Part shown: in pieces, positions 30,865-38,380 of the stretch
Layout: each line of letters opens with the position of its first letter
Numbering within the stretch: position 1 is the first letter of the stretch
DNA from: Sulfuritalea sp.
GTDB lineage: Bacteria > Pseudomonadota > Gammaproteobacteria > Burkholderiales > Rhodocyclaceae
Length of the DNA stretch: 64,000 nt
Reading direction: 5' to 3'
NCBI GenBank assembly: GCA_023229685.1
Contig: JALNYT010000002.1
Location: forward strand, 124,001 to 188,000
Position numbers and translations under genes: made by a program
Notes under the pieces: generated by a model
Told to the model about the DNA's origin: nothing
The model's input: the letters and a program-made list of their open reading frames with translations, nothing else
Database searches by the model: none

Positions 30865-31200
30865 ATGGCAACGCAGACTCTCGAACGCAATATTATCGGA
30901 TTCCGCTCCGGAATGCATAAAGGCTGCAGCGGCTACGCCAAATCGGCGTTCGCCATGCGCGCGGCTGCACCGCAGGAGGCCGCGTCCGGCCTGGCCGATC
31001 ACAGCGTTGCGGCCGGCCAGATGCTCGCGCTGCCGGATCAAAACTTCAGCCTGGTCTGCCTCGCCGGCGAACTCTGGCTGACGCGCGATGGCGACGTCGA
31101 GGACTACATCCTCGGCCCCGGCCAGCAGTTCGCCGTCAGGCGCGGCGACGGGGTTGCGGTGCAGGCGCTGAAACCGAGCCGGGTGCGCCTCAGCGCCTGA
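30865..31200 (+). CDS. DUF2917 family protein
   Basis: The 111-aa protein has the LPDQNFSLVCLAGELWLTRDGDVEDYILGPGQQFAVRRGDGVAVQAL segment, the cupin-like core of DUF2917. Function unknown; members often sit beside LysR regulators, as here. The start at 30865 follows AGGAGA at 30854-30859. The 3' end overlaps the convergent MFS gene by 11 bp. Confidence 0.82.
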   Translation: MATQTLERNIIGFRSGMHKGCSGYAKSAFAMRAAAPQEAASGLADHSVAAGQMLALPDQNFSLVCLAGELWLTRDGDVEDYILGPGQQFAVRRGDGVAVQALKPSRVRLSA

Positions 31201-32353
31201 TCGCCAGCGGCGCCAGCAAACACCAGATGCCGAGACTGCCGGTGGCGAGCATCCAGCCCAGCGCGGAGCTGCTGCCGCCGCCGGCGTCGAGCACCGCGCC
31301 GGCGACCAGCGGCGACAGAAAGCCGGCGCCGAAGCCGGCCATCGAATACACGGCCATCACCGCGCCGCGCCGCGCCGGATCGGCCACCGCCACGAGGCCG
31401 GCGGTGAGCGCCGCCGAATCGGCCATCACCACCACCTGGTAGATCAGCAGCAGCGCCAGCAGTGCCAGCGGCCAGCTGGCGGCCGCGCCCACCGCCCAGG
31501 CCAGCGCGCCGGAGGCGAGCATGATGGTGAGGATGGTGCGACGCCGGTTGTGGTGGCCGGCGAACTCGTTGCCGAGAATGCTGGCCGGAATGCCGACCAG
31601 GTTGATCACCGCCGCTGCCGTGGCGGGCGCCAGCGGCAGGCTGCCCTGCGTCGCGGAAAACGCCAGCAGGCCGACGATCCACGAGCGCAGGCCGAACAGT
31701 TCCCAGCAATGCGCGGCATAGCCGAGCACGTAGCCGCGCACCGCACGATCCTTGAGCACGGCAAGCTGTGCGGCAACCCCCGGCACATGCCCGCCGTGCG
31801 GCGCCACCGGGGCAAGGCCGCGCAGGATCAGGCCGATCGCGACGAACGGGCCGATGCCGCCGAAGACGAATGCCGCGCGCCAGTCGATCAGGGCGATCCA
31901 GCCCGACAGCGCATAGGAAACCGCGGCGCCGATGCCGAAGGTCGAGGTGTAGAAGGCGATGTAGCGCGGCAGGCGCGCGCCGCCGACGCGGTCGGTGAGC
32001 GCTTTCAGGCCGGGCATGTAGGTGCCGGCCAGGCCCGCGCCGCCGATGGCCTGCAGCAGGCAGGCGGAAACCAGGTCGTGGGCGAACAGGGCAAAGCCGA
32101 AATGGCCGACCGAGGCCAGCAGGCAGGCGCCGACATAGACGCGACGCGCATCGATGCGATCGGTCAGGCCCGACAGCAGCGGAACGGCGAGCATGTAGCC
32201 GGCGAAGTAGCTGCCGCCGATGGCGCCCGCCTCCTTGCCGGAAAGCCCCCAGGCCGCCTGCAGTTCCGGCAGCAGCGCGGGCCAGGTCGAGAAGCCCGTC
32301 ATGCTGAACACAGCGGCCACGCACAGCAGCAGGATGATGCTCGAATCCTTCAT
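31190..32353 (-). CDS. MFS transporter
   Basis: The 387-aa integral membrane protein has about 12 hydrophobic segments and MFS loops (GYMLAVPLLSGLTDRIDARRVYVG between helices 2 and 3; PGLKALTDRV). The start MKDSSIILLLCVAAVFSMTGFSTWPALLPELQAAWGLS resembles the CynX/NarK-type major facilitators of unknown substrate. No substrate-defining context was found. The preceding intergenic space holds CACAGAGG repeat copy 3. Confidence 0.85.
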   Translation of the reverse strand: MKDSSIILLLCVAAVFSMTGFSTWPALLPELQAAWGLSGKEAGAIGGSYFAGYMLAVPLLSGLTDRIDARRVYVGACLLASVGHFGFALFAHDLVSACLLQAIGGAGLAGTYMPGLKALTDRVGGARLPRYIAFYTSTFGIGAAVSYALSGWIALIDWRAAFVFGGIGPFVAIGLILRGLAPVAPHGGHVPGVAAQLAVLKDRAVRGYVLGYAAHCWELFGLRSWIVGLLAFSATQGSLPLAPATAAAVINLVGIPASILGNEFAGHHNRRRTILTIMLASGALAWAVGAAASWPLALLALLLIYQVVVMADSAALTAGLVAVADPARRGAVMAVYSMAGFGAGFLSPLVAGAVLDAGGGSSSALGWMLATGSLGIWCLLAPLAIRR

Positions 32354-32372
32354 CCCATAAACCGCACTTCCT

Positions 32373-32493
32373 GCCACAGAGAACACAGAGGGCACAGAGA
32401 TAGAGCGGGTTTGGGTCTTCTCTTCCCATCACCCATCGGGTGAGCAGCGGGCTCTATGCAATCCACTGTTTTTACTCTGTGTACTCTGTGGCT
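32373..32493. repeat. CACAGAGG-type inverted repeat, copy 3
   Basis: Left arm GCCACAGAGAACACAGAGGG (from 32373) pairs imperfectly with CTCTGTGTACTCTGTGGC ending at about 32493. The flank CTAACTGAGGTTTTAAGG matches copy 2. It fills the MFS-thioesterase gap; the inner spacer differs from the other copies. Confidence 0.85.
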
Positions 32494-32510
32494 AACTGAG
32501 GTTTTAAGGT

Positions 32511-32969
32511 TCAGCGCCGCAGGCGTTCGAGGCAGGCGCGAATCGCGGGCGGAATCGGCGTCGGCTTGATTTCTTCGCGCGAGACGAAGACATGGACGAA
32601 GCTGCCCAATGCCGCGGGTGCATCCTCGCCCTGGCGGAACAGCGCGATTTCGTAGCGCACCGAGGAGTTGCCCAGATGCGCAACGCGCAAGCCGGCCTCG
32701 ATGGTCTCGGGGAAGGCCAGCGGCGCCAGATAGCGGCATTGCGATTCGACGCAGTAGCCGACCACGCCGCCATGATGGATGTCCAGCCCGCCCTCGCGGA
32801 TCAGGTGTTCGTTGATGACGGTGTCGAAGTAGCTGTAATAGACGACGTTATTGACGTGGCCGTAGACGTCGTTGTCCATCCAGCGGGTGGGGATGGCAAG
32901 AAAATGCGGGTAGTCGGTGCGGGCGGGAGGGGTGGTAACTGCGGCGGCGGGCGTGGCAACGGAACTCAT
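32511..32969 (-). CDS. Acyl-CoA thioesterase (4HBT hotdog family)
   Basis: The 152-aa protein has a hotdog fold with TRWMDNDVYGHVNNVVYYSYFDTVINEHLI, the catalytic Asp-containing helix of 4-hydroxybenzoyl-CoA-thioesterase-like enzymes, and YEIALFRQGEDAPAALGSFVHVFV. It probably hydrolyses acyl-CoA. Two adjacent ATGs (32972, 32969) are possible; the second has better spacing from GGAAG. Confidence 0.88.
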   Translation of the reverse strand: MSSVATPAAAVTTPPARTDYPHFLAIPTRWMDNDVYGHVNNVVYYSYFDTVINEHLIREGGLDIHHGGVVGYCVESQCRYLAPLAFPETIEAGLRVAHLGNSSVRYEIALFRQGEDAPAALGSFVHVFVSREEIKPTPIPPAIRACLERLRR

Positions 32970-33034
32970 CATGCGCTTCCAGAATGGCGAAGCGCACGAT
33001 GATACCAACAGGAGTCAGCTAAGTTTGCCGGCGC

Positions 33035-33238
33035 TCACTGCTGGTTGCGGTACATCGCGGCAAGAAATGCCTCGGCGTCGACTTCTTGCGAAGCCGCCAC
33101 GCGCTGCTGAACTTCCTGCAAGCCGAGCTGAAGCGCGGGGCTGGCGGGTGTCCACTCGGCATTGAGGACTTCATCCTCGAACGCTCCGAATTCATCCTCA
33201 ATGACTTTGCCTGTACTCATTTCCATCACCATCAACAT
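33035..33238 (-). CDS. Small acidic hypothetical protein
   Basis: The 67-aa protein begins MLMVMEMSTGKVIEDEFGAF and continues with acidic, helical sequence ending AAMYRNQQ. An AGGAGG Shine-Dalgarno sequence sits 6 nt before ATG 33238, a good reason to call it a gene. No family was recognised. It is flanked by the thioesterase and ampG on the same strand, but gaps of over 60 bp argue against tight coupling. Confidence 0.6.
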   Translation of the reverse strand: MLMVMEMSTGKVIEDEFGAFEDEVLNAEWTPASPALQLGLQEVQQRVAASQEVDAEAFLAAMYRNQQ

Positions 33239-33379
33239 TTCGGCCTCCTGTACGGGAACCGCACGGTTCAAACTATATAACGCAGCACCCGCAGAAAAGT
33301 TGAGTGGGGACTCCAATTTAGGCAATTGCGTTGTTTTAGCGCCACGCCATCCGCCCCGCAGCGGCAATGACCATCCCGA

Positions 33380-34645
33380 TTACGCTGCCATTAACGCCGC
33401 CGGCTGGTGGTTCCAGGGCGCCACCTTGACCAGTAGCAGCATGCCGGGCACCGCGAGCAGCGCGCACAGCAGGAAGAAGCCGAACCAGCCCATCTGCTCG
33501 ATCAGGTAGCCGGTGGTGGCATTGATGAAGGTGCGCGGCACGGCGGCCAGGCTGGTGAACAAGGCGAACTGGGTCGCCGTGTAAAGCGGATGGGTCGCCC
33601 GGGCGATGAAGGCGACGAAGGCTGCGGTGCCGAGCCCGACGCCCAGCGCCTCGAAGCCGATCACCAGCGCCAGCTGCGCCAGTTCCGCCGCGCCCACCGC
33701 AGCGTGCGGGCCGAGCCAGGCCAGCCAGGCAAAGCCCAGGATGGAGACCAGTTGCACCACGCCGAACAGCCACAGCGCGCGGTTGATGCCCAGCTTGACC
33801 ATCCACAGTCCGCCGATCAGGCCGCCGATCACCGCCGGCCACAAGCCGGCATTCTTCGCCACGATGCCGATCTGCGACTTGGCAAAGCCCATGTCCAGAT
33901 AAAACGGCGTCGCCAGCGCGGTGCACATCGAGTCGCCCAGCTTGTAGAGAAAGATGAAGGCCAGGATCAGCAGCGCCTCGCGCAGGCCGGCGCGGTCGAT
34001 GAACTCGTGGAACGGCTCGACCACCGCATCGCGCAGCGTCTTCGGCGCGCCGCCGGCCACCGCCGGCTCGCGCGCGAACAGCGCCAGCGCCATGCCCGGC
34101 AGCATGAACAGCGCCGTGATGACAAACACCTGAAGCCAGGGCAGGCGGTCGGCCAGGATCAGCGACAGCGAACCCGGCACCAGCCCGGCAATGCGGTAGG
34201 CATTGACGTGCACCGAATTGCCCAGCCCCAGTTCCTGCTCGGAAAGGATCTCGCGGCGGTAGGCATCGAGCGCGATGTCCTGCGTCGCCGAGAGCAGGGC
34301 GACGGCCGCCGTCAGCCAGAGGATCGGCACGATCTCGCTGCCCGGCGCGAACAGGCCGAGCGAGGCGATCGCCGCCAGCAGGCCGACCTGGGTGATCAGC
34401 ATCCAGCCGCGGCGCCGGCCCAGCGGCGGCGCATAGCGGTCGAGCAGCGGTGACCAGAGAAACTTCCAGGTATAGGGAAACTGGATCAGGGCGAACAGGC
34501 CGATGGTTTTCAGATCGACGCCTTCGGAGCGCAGCCAGGCCGGCACCAGGTTCAGCAGCAGATACAGCGGCAGCCCCGACGAGAAGCCGGTGAACACGCA
34601 GATCAGCATGCGCCGGGTGAACAGCGCGGCGAGCCAGGGCGGCAT
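33380..34645 (-). CDS. ampG: AmpG-family muropeptide permease (MFS)
   Basis: The 421-aa membrane protein begins MPPWLAALFTRRMLICVFTGFSSGLPLYLLLNLVPAWLRSEGVDLKTIGLFALIQFPYTWKFLWSPLLDR, the AmpG signature, with about 12 helices. AmpG imports anhydromuropeptides for peptidoglycan recycling. The ATG at 34645 is used; an adjacent TTG at 34648 is in frame. Confidence 0.93.
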   Translation of the reverse strand: MPPWLAALFTRRMLICVFTGFSSGLPLYLLLNLVPAWLRSEGVDLKTIGLFALIQFPYTWKFLWSPLLDRYAPPLGRRRGWMLITQVGLLAAIASLGLFAPGSEIVPILWLTAAVALLSATQDIALDAYRREILSEQELGLGNSVHVNAYRIAGLVPGSLSLILADRLPWLQVFVITALFMLPGMALALFAREPAVAGGAPKTLRDAVVEPFHEFIDRAGLREALLILAFIFLYKLGDSMCTALATPFYLDMGFAKSQIGIVAKNAGLWPAVIGGLIGGLWMVKLGINRALWLFGVVQLVSILGFAWLAWLGPHAAVGAAELAQLALVIGFEALGVGLGTAAFVAFIARATHPLYTATQFALFTSLAAVPRTFINATTGYLIEQMGWFGFFLLCALLAVPGMLLLVKVAPWNHQPAALMAA

Positions 34646-34736
34646 CAATGAGGATCCAGCGGGCTGGGGTCTATTTGAAGGCCCGGTGCGGCACTATTGC
34701 GGCGCACACCTCCGAATGGCGAGTTGAACATTCGAG

Positions 34737-35036
34737 CTAGTCGTGACTCGCTTCGGCATGCAGCTTCAGCCCCAGCGCCCCGATGACCTTGAGGATAGTG
34801 TCGAAGCCCGGACTACGTTCGCCGGAAAGCGCTTTATAAAGGCTTTCACGCGACAGGCCGGCATCCCGTGCGACCTGTGACATGCCCTTGGCACGAGCAA
34901 TATCGCCGAGCGCCTTGGCGATGAATGCGGCATCCCCGTCGGCTTCTTCAAAACAGGCCTCAAGATAAGCGGCCATTTCTTCAGGAGTTCTGAGATGGTC
35001 GGCAACGTCGTAGCGAGTGGTCACGGTCTTGCCCAT
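34737..35036 (-). CDS. HigA-type antitoxin (COG3636-like putative addiction module antidote)
   Basis: The 99-aa protein starts MGKTVTTRYDVADHLRTPEEMAAYLEACFEE and contains an HTH (GMSQVARDAGLSRESLYKALSGERSPGFDTILKVIGALGL). This is the antidote partner of Gp49/HigB-like toxins. It follows the toxin gene by 5 bp, in toxin-first order. Confidence 0.9.
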   Translation of the reverse strand: MGKTVTTRYDVADHLRTPEEMAAYLEACFEEADGDAAFIAKALGDIARAKGMSQVARDAGLSRESLYKALSGERSPGFDTILKVIGALGLKLHAEASHD

Positions 35037-35041
35037 GGCGC

Positions 35042-35338
35042 TTAGTCCGAAAGATTGCGTGCGAGGCGCAAGGCCGTCTTGATGTCCCTGGCCTGGGTGC
35101 TCTTGTCGCCACCCGCCAGCAGAATGATCAGCTCCCGCCCGCGCTTCCTGAAATACACCCGATAACCGGGACCGTAGTTGATTCGCAATTCCGAGACACC
35201 CTCACCAACCGGCTCGACGTCTCCTGGATTTCCGGCAGCGAGCCGCTCGATTCTTGCCTGTACGCGTGCTCTCGCTTGAAGATCGCCAAGGCCGTCGAGC
35301 CATCGCGCGAAGAGTTCGGTCTTGCGAACTTCAATCAC
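35042..35338 (-). CDS. RelE/HigB-like (phage Gp49-like) toxin
   Basis: The 98-aa protein begins MIEVRKTELFARWLDGLGDLQARARVQARIERLAAGNPGD and carries the RINYGPGYRVYFRKRGRELIILLAGGDKSTQARDI core of Gp49-like killer proteins. The GTG start overlaps the TGA of the integrase remnant (GTGA at 35335-35338), so toxin translation may be coupled to it. The toxin-antitoxin pair lies directly downstream of the integron integrase. Confidence 0.9.
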   Translation of the reverse strand: MIEVRKTELFARWLDGLGDLQARARVQARIERLAAGNPGDVEPVGEGVSELRINYGPGYRVYFRKRGRELIILLAGGDKSTQARDIKTALRLARNLSD

Positions 35339-36251
35339 GAAGCAACTGTAGCCGCCTGGCTACATTCTGTCAATGCCATGCGATCGATGGGACTGACCAC
35401 TCCTCGCCCACCTTTGTTCAGCACGTGGGTGTAGATCATGGTGGTGGACACGTCCGCATGGCCGAGCAGCTCTTGTATGGTGCGGATGTCGTAGCCGGCT
35501 TCGAGCAGGTGGGTGGCAAAGGAATGCCGCAGTGTGTGCACCGTCACCGGCTTGCGGATTCCCGCCAGAAAAGTCGCGTCGCGGATCGCACGTTGCAGAC
35601 GCTGTTCGTACAAGTGATGGCGGCGTTCAACGCGGCTGCGCGGATCGGCGGACAGCTCGGGCGACGGCCAGACCCAGAACCAGAGCCATGACACCGCGGC
35701 TTGCGGCCACTTGCGCGCCAGGGCGTCGGGCATCTCGATCCCGGGCCGACCGGCCTCGCGGTCGTGCTCCCACAACGCGCGCGCATGGGCGATCTGCAGG
35801 CGCAAGGGCTCGGCCAGCGCGGCCGGCAACATCACCCTTCGAGCGAAGCCAGCAGCCGCGCCACCTCGGCCTCAGACAGCACCACCGGCACCCGCTGGCG
35901 GACCTTGGGCCGCAGCATGTCGTCCATCCAAGGCAGGTCGGTTTCCAGCACCTCTCGGTACAGGAACAGGGTCGCCGACAGTGCCTGCTTGTGCGTCGAG
36001 GGCGCCACCTCGCGCTCTGCCGCCAGCCACGACAGGAAGTCAGTCACCTCCGGCGCGCCCATGTCACGCGGGTGACGCAAGCCATTGAACCGGATGAAGC
36101 GACGAATCCATTAGACATAACTTGACTCGGTACGTATGCTGTAATGCTTGTAGCGGATGCGCTCCCGCACCTGATCCAGCAAGCGGCTGGAGGCCAGCGA
36201 CGGACGATCCGCCGGCTTGCAGGGTTTGGGGAGTTTTTTAGTACTGTACAT
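35335..36251 (-). pseudogene. intI: Integron integrase IntI (tyrosine recombinase), inactivated
   Basis: Reading from ATG 36251 gives an IntI N-terminus (LLDQVRERIRYKHYSIRTESSYV), then an in-frame TAA near 36095 replacing the usual acidic residue before WIRRFIRFNG. The text resumes as LRHPRDMGAPEVTDFLSWLAAEREVAPSTHKQALSATLFLYREVL ... VVLSEAEVARLLASLEG and stops at about 35832. The next frame begins at MMLPAALAEPLRL. About 45-50 residues, including the TGLRLMEGLRLRVKD box I region with its catalytic Arg, are missing at this junction. The C-terminal half keeps the IntI-specific DPRSRVERRHHLYEQRLQRAIR and HTLRHSFATHLLEAGYDIRTIQELLGHADVSTTMIYTHVL. Two independent lesions mean no active protein. 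Confidence 0.93.
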
Positions 36252-36261
36252 ATACACAGTA
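36242..36261. promoter_or_regulatory. LexA (SOS) box in the integrase/cassette promoter
   Basis: TACTGTACATATACACAGTA is a near-ideal CTGT-N8-ACAG LexA box. It overlaps the integrase -10 and start codon on one strand, and the plus-strand -10 on the other. LexA control of intI is established for other integrons. Confidence 0.88.
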
Positions 36262-36285
36262 TAATGCGCAACACATCGATTGCAA
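36258..36285 (-). promoter_or_regulatory. intI promoter
   Basis: The minus strand has TTGCAA (36285-36280), a 16-nt spacer and TATACT (36263-36258). The initiation point would fall at or next to ATG 36251, so the mRNA would be nearly leaderless. The LexA box covers the -10. Confidence 0.6.
36260..36265 (+). promoter_or_regulatory. -10 element of a putative cassette promoter (Pc-like)
   Basis: Perfect TATAAT points toward the cassettes; the -35 is weak (TTTAGT at 36237-36242). The LexA box occupies the spacer, so LexA could also repress cassette transcription. This is inference. Confidence 0.45.
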
Positions 36286-36295
36286 GGAGTTTTTC

Positions 36296-36361
36296 ATGGC
36301 GCCACTCCCTGGTTATGCAGCAAGCCGTCCGCGAAACCCTGCAAATTTGCTGCCCATTTAA
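36296..36361 (+). CDS. Short attI-associated reading frame (21 aa)
   Basis: A strong AAGGAG (36284-36289) sits 6 nt before an ATG. The frame has 21 sense codons (starts MAPLPGYAASRP) and its TAA abuts the recombination core GTTGGGC. It resembles ORF-11 of attI1 in class 1 integrons, which boosts translation of the first cassette when that lacks its own Shine-Dalgarno. The peptide itself is probably unimportant. Confidence 0.5.
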   Translation: MAPLPGYAASRPRNPANLLPI

Positions 36362-36369
36362 CGTTGGGC
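36300..36369 (+). other. attI recombination site region
   Basis: The core GTTGGGC at 36363-36369 matches the GTTRRRY crossover consensus. It marks the junction between integron backbone and first cassette, and lies in the correct place between the divergent integrase and the cassettes. The left limit of attI is arbitrary. Confidence 0.75.
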
Positions 36370-36402
36370 ATCTTCATTCACAATCCTTCGAGGCTTCAGA
36401 TC

Positions 36403-37191
36403 ATGGAAATCAAAAAAACATTCCTCGCAGTCTTCTTCGGAACCTTGTTTCTATTCTCCGTGCACCCGGTGTTCGCGCAAGAAAGCACACTTGCACAATT
36501 GCAGACTGACTTAGTTTCTCCATGGTTGGTAACGATTAAGGGCCAAGCGAGAACATTGATCCTGAGAATAACTGCGGCGAAACATAGGAATGACGAAGCA
36601 TTTGCCCTTGATGCTACCTATGGATTCATCGACGGCAGACAGGACGCGGTCGAAGCGGAAGTAATGCAGACCGCAAAAGAACGCAAGCTTCGCTTCAATA
36701 CCCAATCAGGCAATCGGTACGCTGTAACTCAAACGCCTAGTGGATTGTTTGAAGGAACATATACGGGCTCAAAGGGAAATACCAAGGAAGTATCGATGGA
36801 AAGACTTTCAGAGGATGAACTAAAGCAGAGAATGGCCTCTTATCAGGCTGGGCGTACAGCAAAGATAATCGTGGAGCCTGGCTCAGATGTACCGAAGGAG
36901 TGCGCAGCTTTTTCCGGTCGATGGACTGGAAGCTGGCCAGTATATGGTCAAACTTGGCTTTGGGTTGTAGAGGTCGCTGCGAATTGTGTTGCCAAATGTA
37001 TGAGCTGGACTACATCAGCCGTTCCTAACAGATTTCAGTCGTGTGACATCAAGAACAATGTGCTTATGCGGGAAAAGCCAGATGGTATGGAGTACTACGA
37101 ACTCAGAGGTGATGAACTCTGGGCTCGCTATGTATATACGGGCGGACAAAACGGTGCTGTTTTTCGAAAGCTTACGCCAGGTGAGAAATAA
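36403..37191 (+). CDS. Cassette 1: secreted protein of unknown function
   Basis: The 262-aa product has a signal peptide (MEIKKTFLAVFFGTLFLFSVHPVFA, cleavage before QES) and a mature domain with no family I recognise. Notable segments are WLVTIKGQARTLILRITAAKHRNDEAFALDATYGF and, near the end, FSGRWTGSWPVYGQTWLWVVEVAANCVAKCMSW; the two Cys could pair. Repeated FSGRW/TYGF-like blocks suggest a beta-sheet-rich, lipocalin-like or sugar-binding fold, but this is only a guess. Base composition is lower in GC than flanking chromosomal genes. It has no strong Shine-Dalgarno and so may depend on the attI reading frame. Confidence 0.75.
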   Translation: MEIKKTFLAVFFGTLFLFSVHPVFAQESTLAQLQTDLVSPWLVTIKGQARTLILRITAAKHRNDEAFALDATYGFIDGRQDAVEAEVMQTAKERKLRFNTQSGNRYAVTQTPSGLFEGTYTGSKGNTKEVSMERLSEDELKQRMASYQAGRTAKIIVEPGSDVPKECAAFSGRWTGSWPVYGQTWLWVVEVAANCVAKCMSWTTSAVPNRFQSCDIKNNVLMREKPDGMEYYELRGDELWARYVYTGGQNGAVFRKLTPGEK

Positions 37192-37213
37192 GCAGTCGTG
37201 TCGCGGGAGCGGT

Positions 37214-37283
37214 GCCCAACCCCGCGGTGCAGGGGACACTGCGCGATAAGGCCGCGCAGCGCCCCTGACCTTGAACGTTAGCC
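37214..37283 (+). other. attC site 1
   Basis: R'' GCCCAAC (37214-37220) and R' GTTAGCC (37277-37283) flank an imperfect palindrome with the core TGCGCGATAAGGCCGCGCAG. About 70 bp; it ends cassette 1. Confidence 0.88.
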
Positions 37284-37292
37284 CTTTTCATC

Positions 37293-38264
37293 ATGGACTC
37301 ATCTGAGCGGAAGAAGGTTGCAGTAATCACAAAGTATGTCGTCGAGACCTTTTCGGAGAGCGACTGGCTGTCTCTTGGCCAAATTACTGGCGGCCTCAAG
37401 AGCATTTCGGATCACCCTCGCTTACTTCGCTCTCTTAGTTTCGGAGACGACGACTATCCATACTGCGTCGGTGAAGTTCTCGGCACAATCTTCGAGTCGG
37501 ATAGCTCCCTTATTCCGGAGGTCATTGACCACTTCGACATAGACCTCTGGTACCAACAAAAGGAGCCAGAAAAGTACTTGCGGGTCTTTTCCCCTGCTGC
37601 GGTCAAGTCTGCGGACTTTTGGAAAGATGGCTATCTACGAGCATTCATAAGCCACTTGTCCTCGAATCGTGAGCGTATGTCGGCCTTAAAAGCCAGTTTG
37701 TCCAATTGGGGCGTGTCTGCATTTATTGCACATGAAGACATAAAAGCAACGCGCGAGTGGCGAGAGGAAGTGGAAGCTGGGTTGGAGACAATGGACGTTC
37801 TTGTTGCGGTCGTTGAGCCCGGCTTCAAAGACTCTGATTGGTGTGCCCAAGAGGTCGGCTACGCCCTCGGGCGAAAAGTCGACATCGTTCCGCTCCGTGC
37901 CGGACTCGATCCCTTCGGCTTTTTCGGAAAGTATCAGGGCATTCAAGCCAAAGGAAAAGTGCCTGACCGAGTTGCGAACGAAGTTGTTTTGGCCCTACTG
38001 AACAAGCCGCATCATCGAACCCAGCTCCTACAGTGCATTGCTAAAGCGTTCGCCACTCTGCACTCAACAAGGAAAGTAGAGCTATTCGGCATACTCGATT
38101 CGTGGTCTGTTGCCACAGACCAGCAGATCAAAAGCCTTCTTGAGCAGGCATCACTTTCGGAGTTTGAACGGAAGTCTTTGGACGGTTTGATTACCAAAGT
38201 AGGGGCATTTAAGCAGCCAACGCCTGCAACCGAAACCACTGACTTTGATGACATTCCGTTCTAA
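37293..38264 (+). CDS. Cassette 2: TIR-domain protein, candidate anti-phage NADase
   Basis: The 323-aa protein has an unrecognised N-terminal domain (about 1-110), a TIR domain (about 113-235) and a C-terminal helical region. TIR hallmarks are YLRAFISHLSSNRERM (strand A and box 1), VSAFIAHEDI, WREEVEAGLETMDVLVAVV and DWCAQEVGYALGRKV, where Glu187 is in the catalytic Glu position of NAD-cleaving TIR proteins. Bacterial TIR proteins act in Thoeris, CBASS and other abortive defences, but no sensor or Thoeris/CBASS partner is present. The N-terminal domain may therefore be the sensor. It is bounded by attC1 and attC2. Enzyme activity is inferred, not shown. Confidence 0.88.
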   Translation: MDSSERKKVAVITKYVVETFSESDWLSLGQITGGLKSISDHPRLLRSLSFGDDDYPYCVGEVLGTIFESDSSLIPEVIDHFDIDLWYQQKEPEKYLRVFSPAAVKSADFWKDGYLRAFISHLSSNRERMSALKASLSNWGVSAFIAHEDIKATREWREEVEAGLETMDVLVAVVEPGFKDSDWCAQEVGYALGRKVDIVPLRAGLDPFGFFGKYQGIQAKGKVPDRVANEVVLALLNKPHHRTQLLQCIAKAFATLHSTRKVELFGILDSWSVATDQQIKSLLEQASLSEFERKSLDGLITKVGAFKQPTPATETTDFDDIPF

Positions 38265-38272
38265 GCGCAACG

Positions 38273-38339
38273 GGCTAACCCATCATTCCACCGGGCCTGC
38301 GCGAAAAGCCGCGCAGGCCGGTGAATTCAAACGTTAGGC
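38273..38339 (+). other. attC site 2
   Basis: R'' GGCTAAC (38273-38279) and R' GTTAGGC (38333-38339) flank the core TGCGCGAAAAGCCGCGCAGG. About 67 bp. Confidence 0.88.
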
Positions 38340-38380
38340 CGCGACCGAATCTTTTCACTTCCGTAAGGACGCTTTTCACA

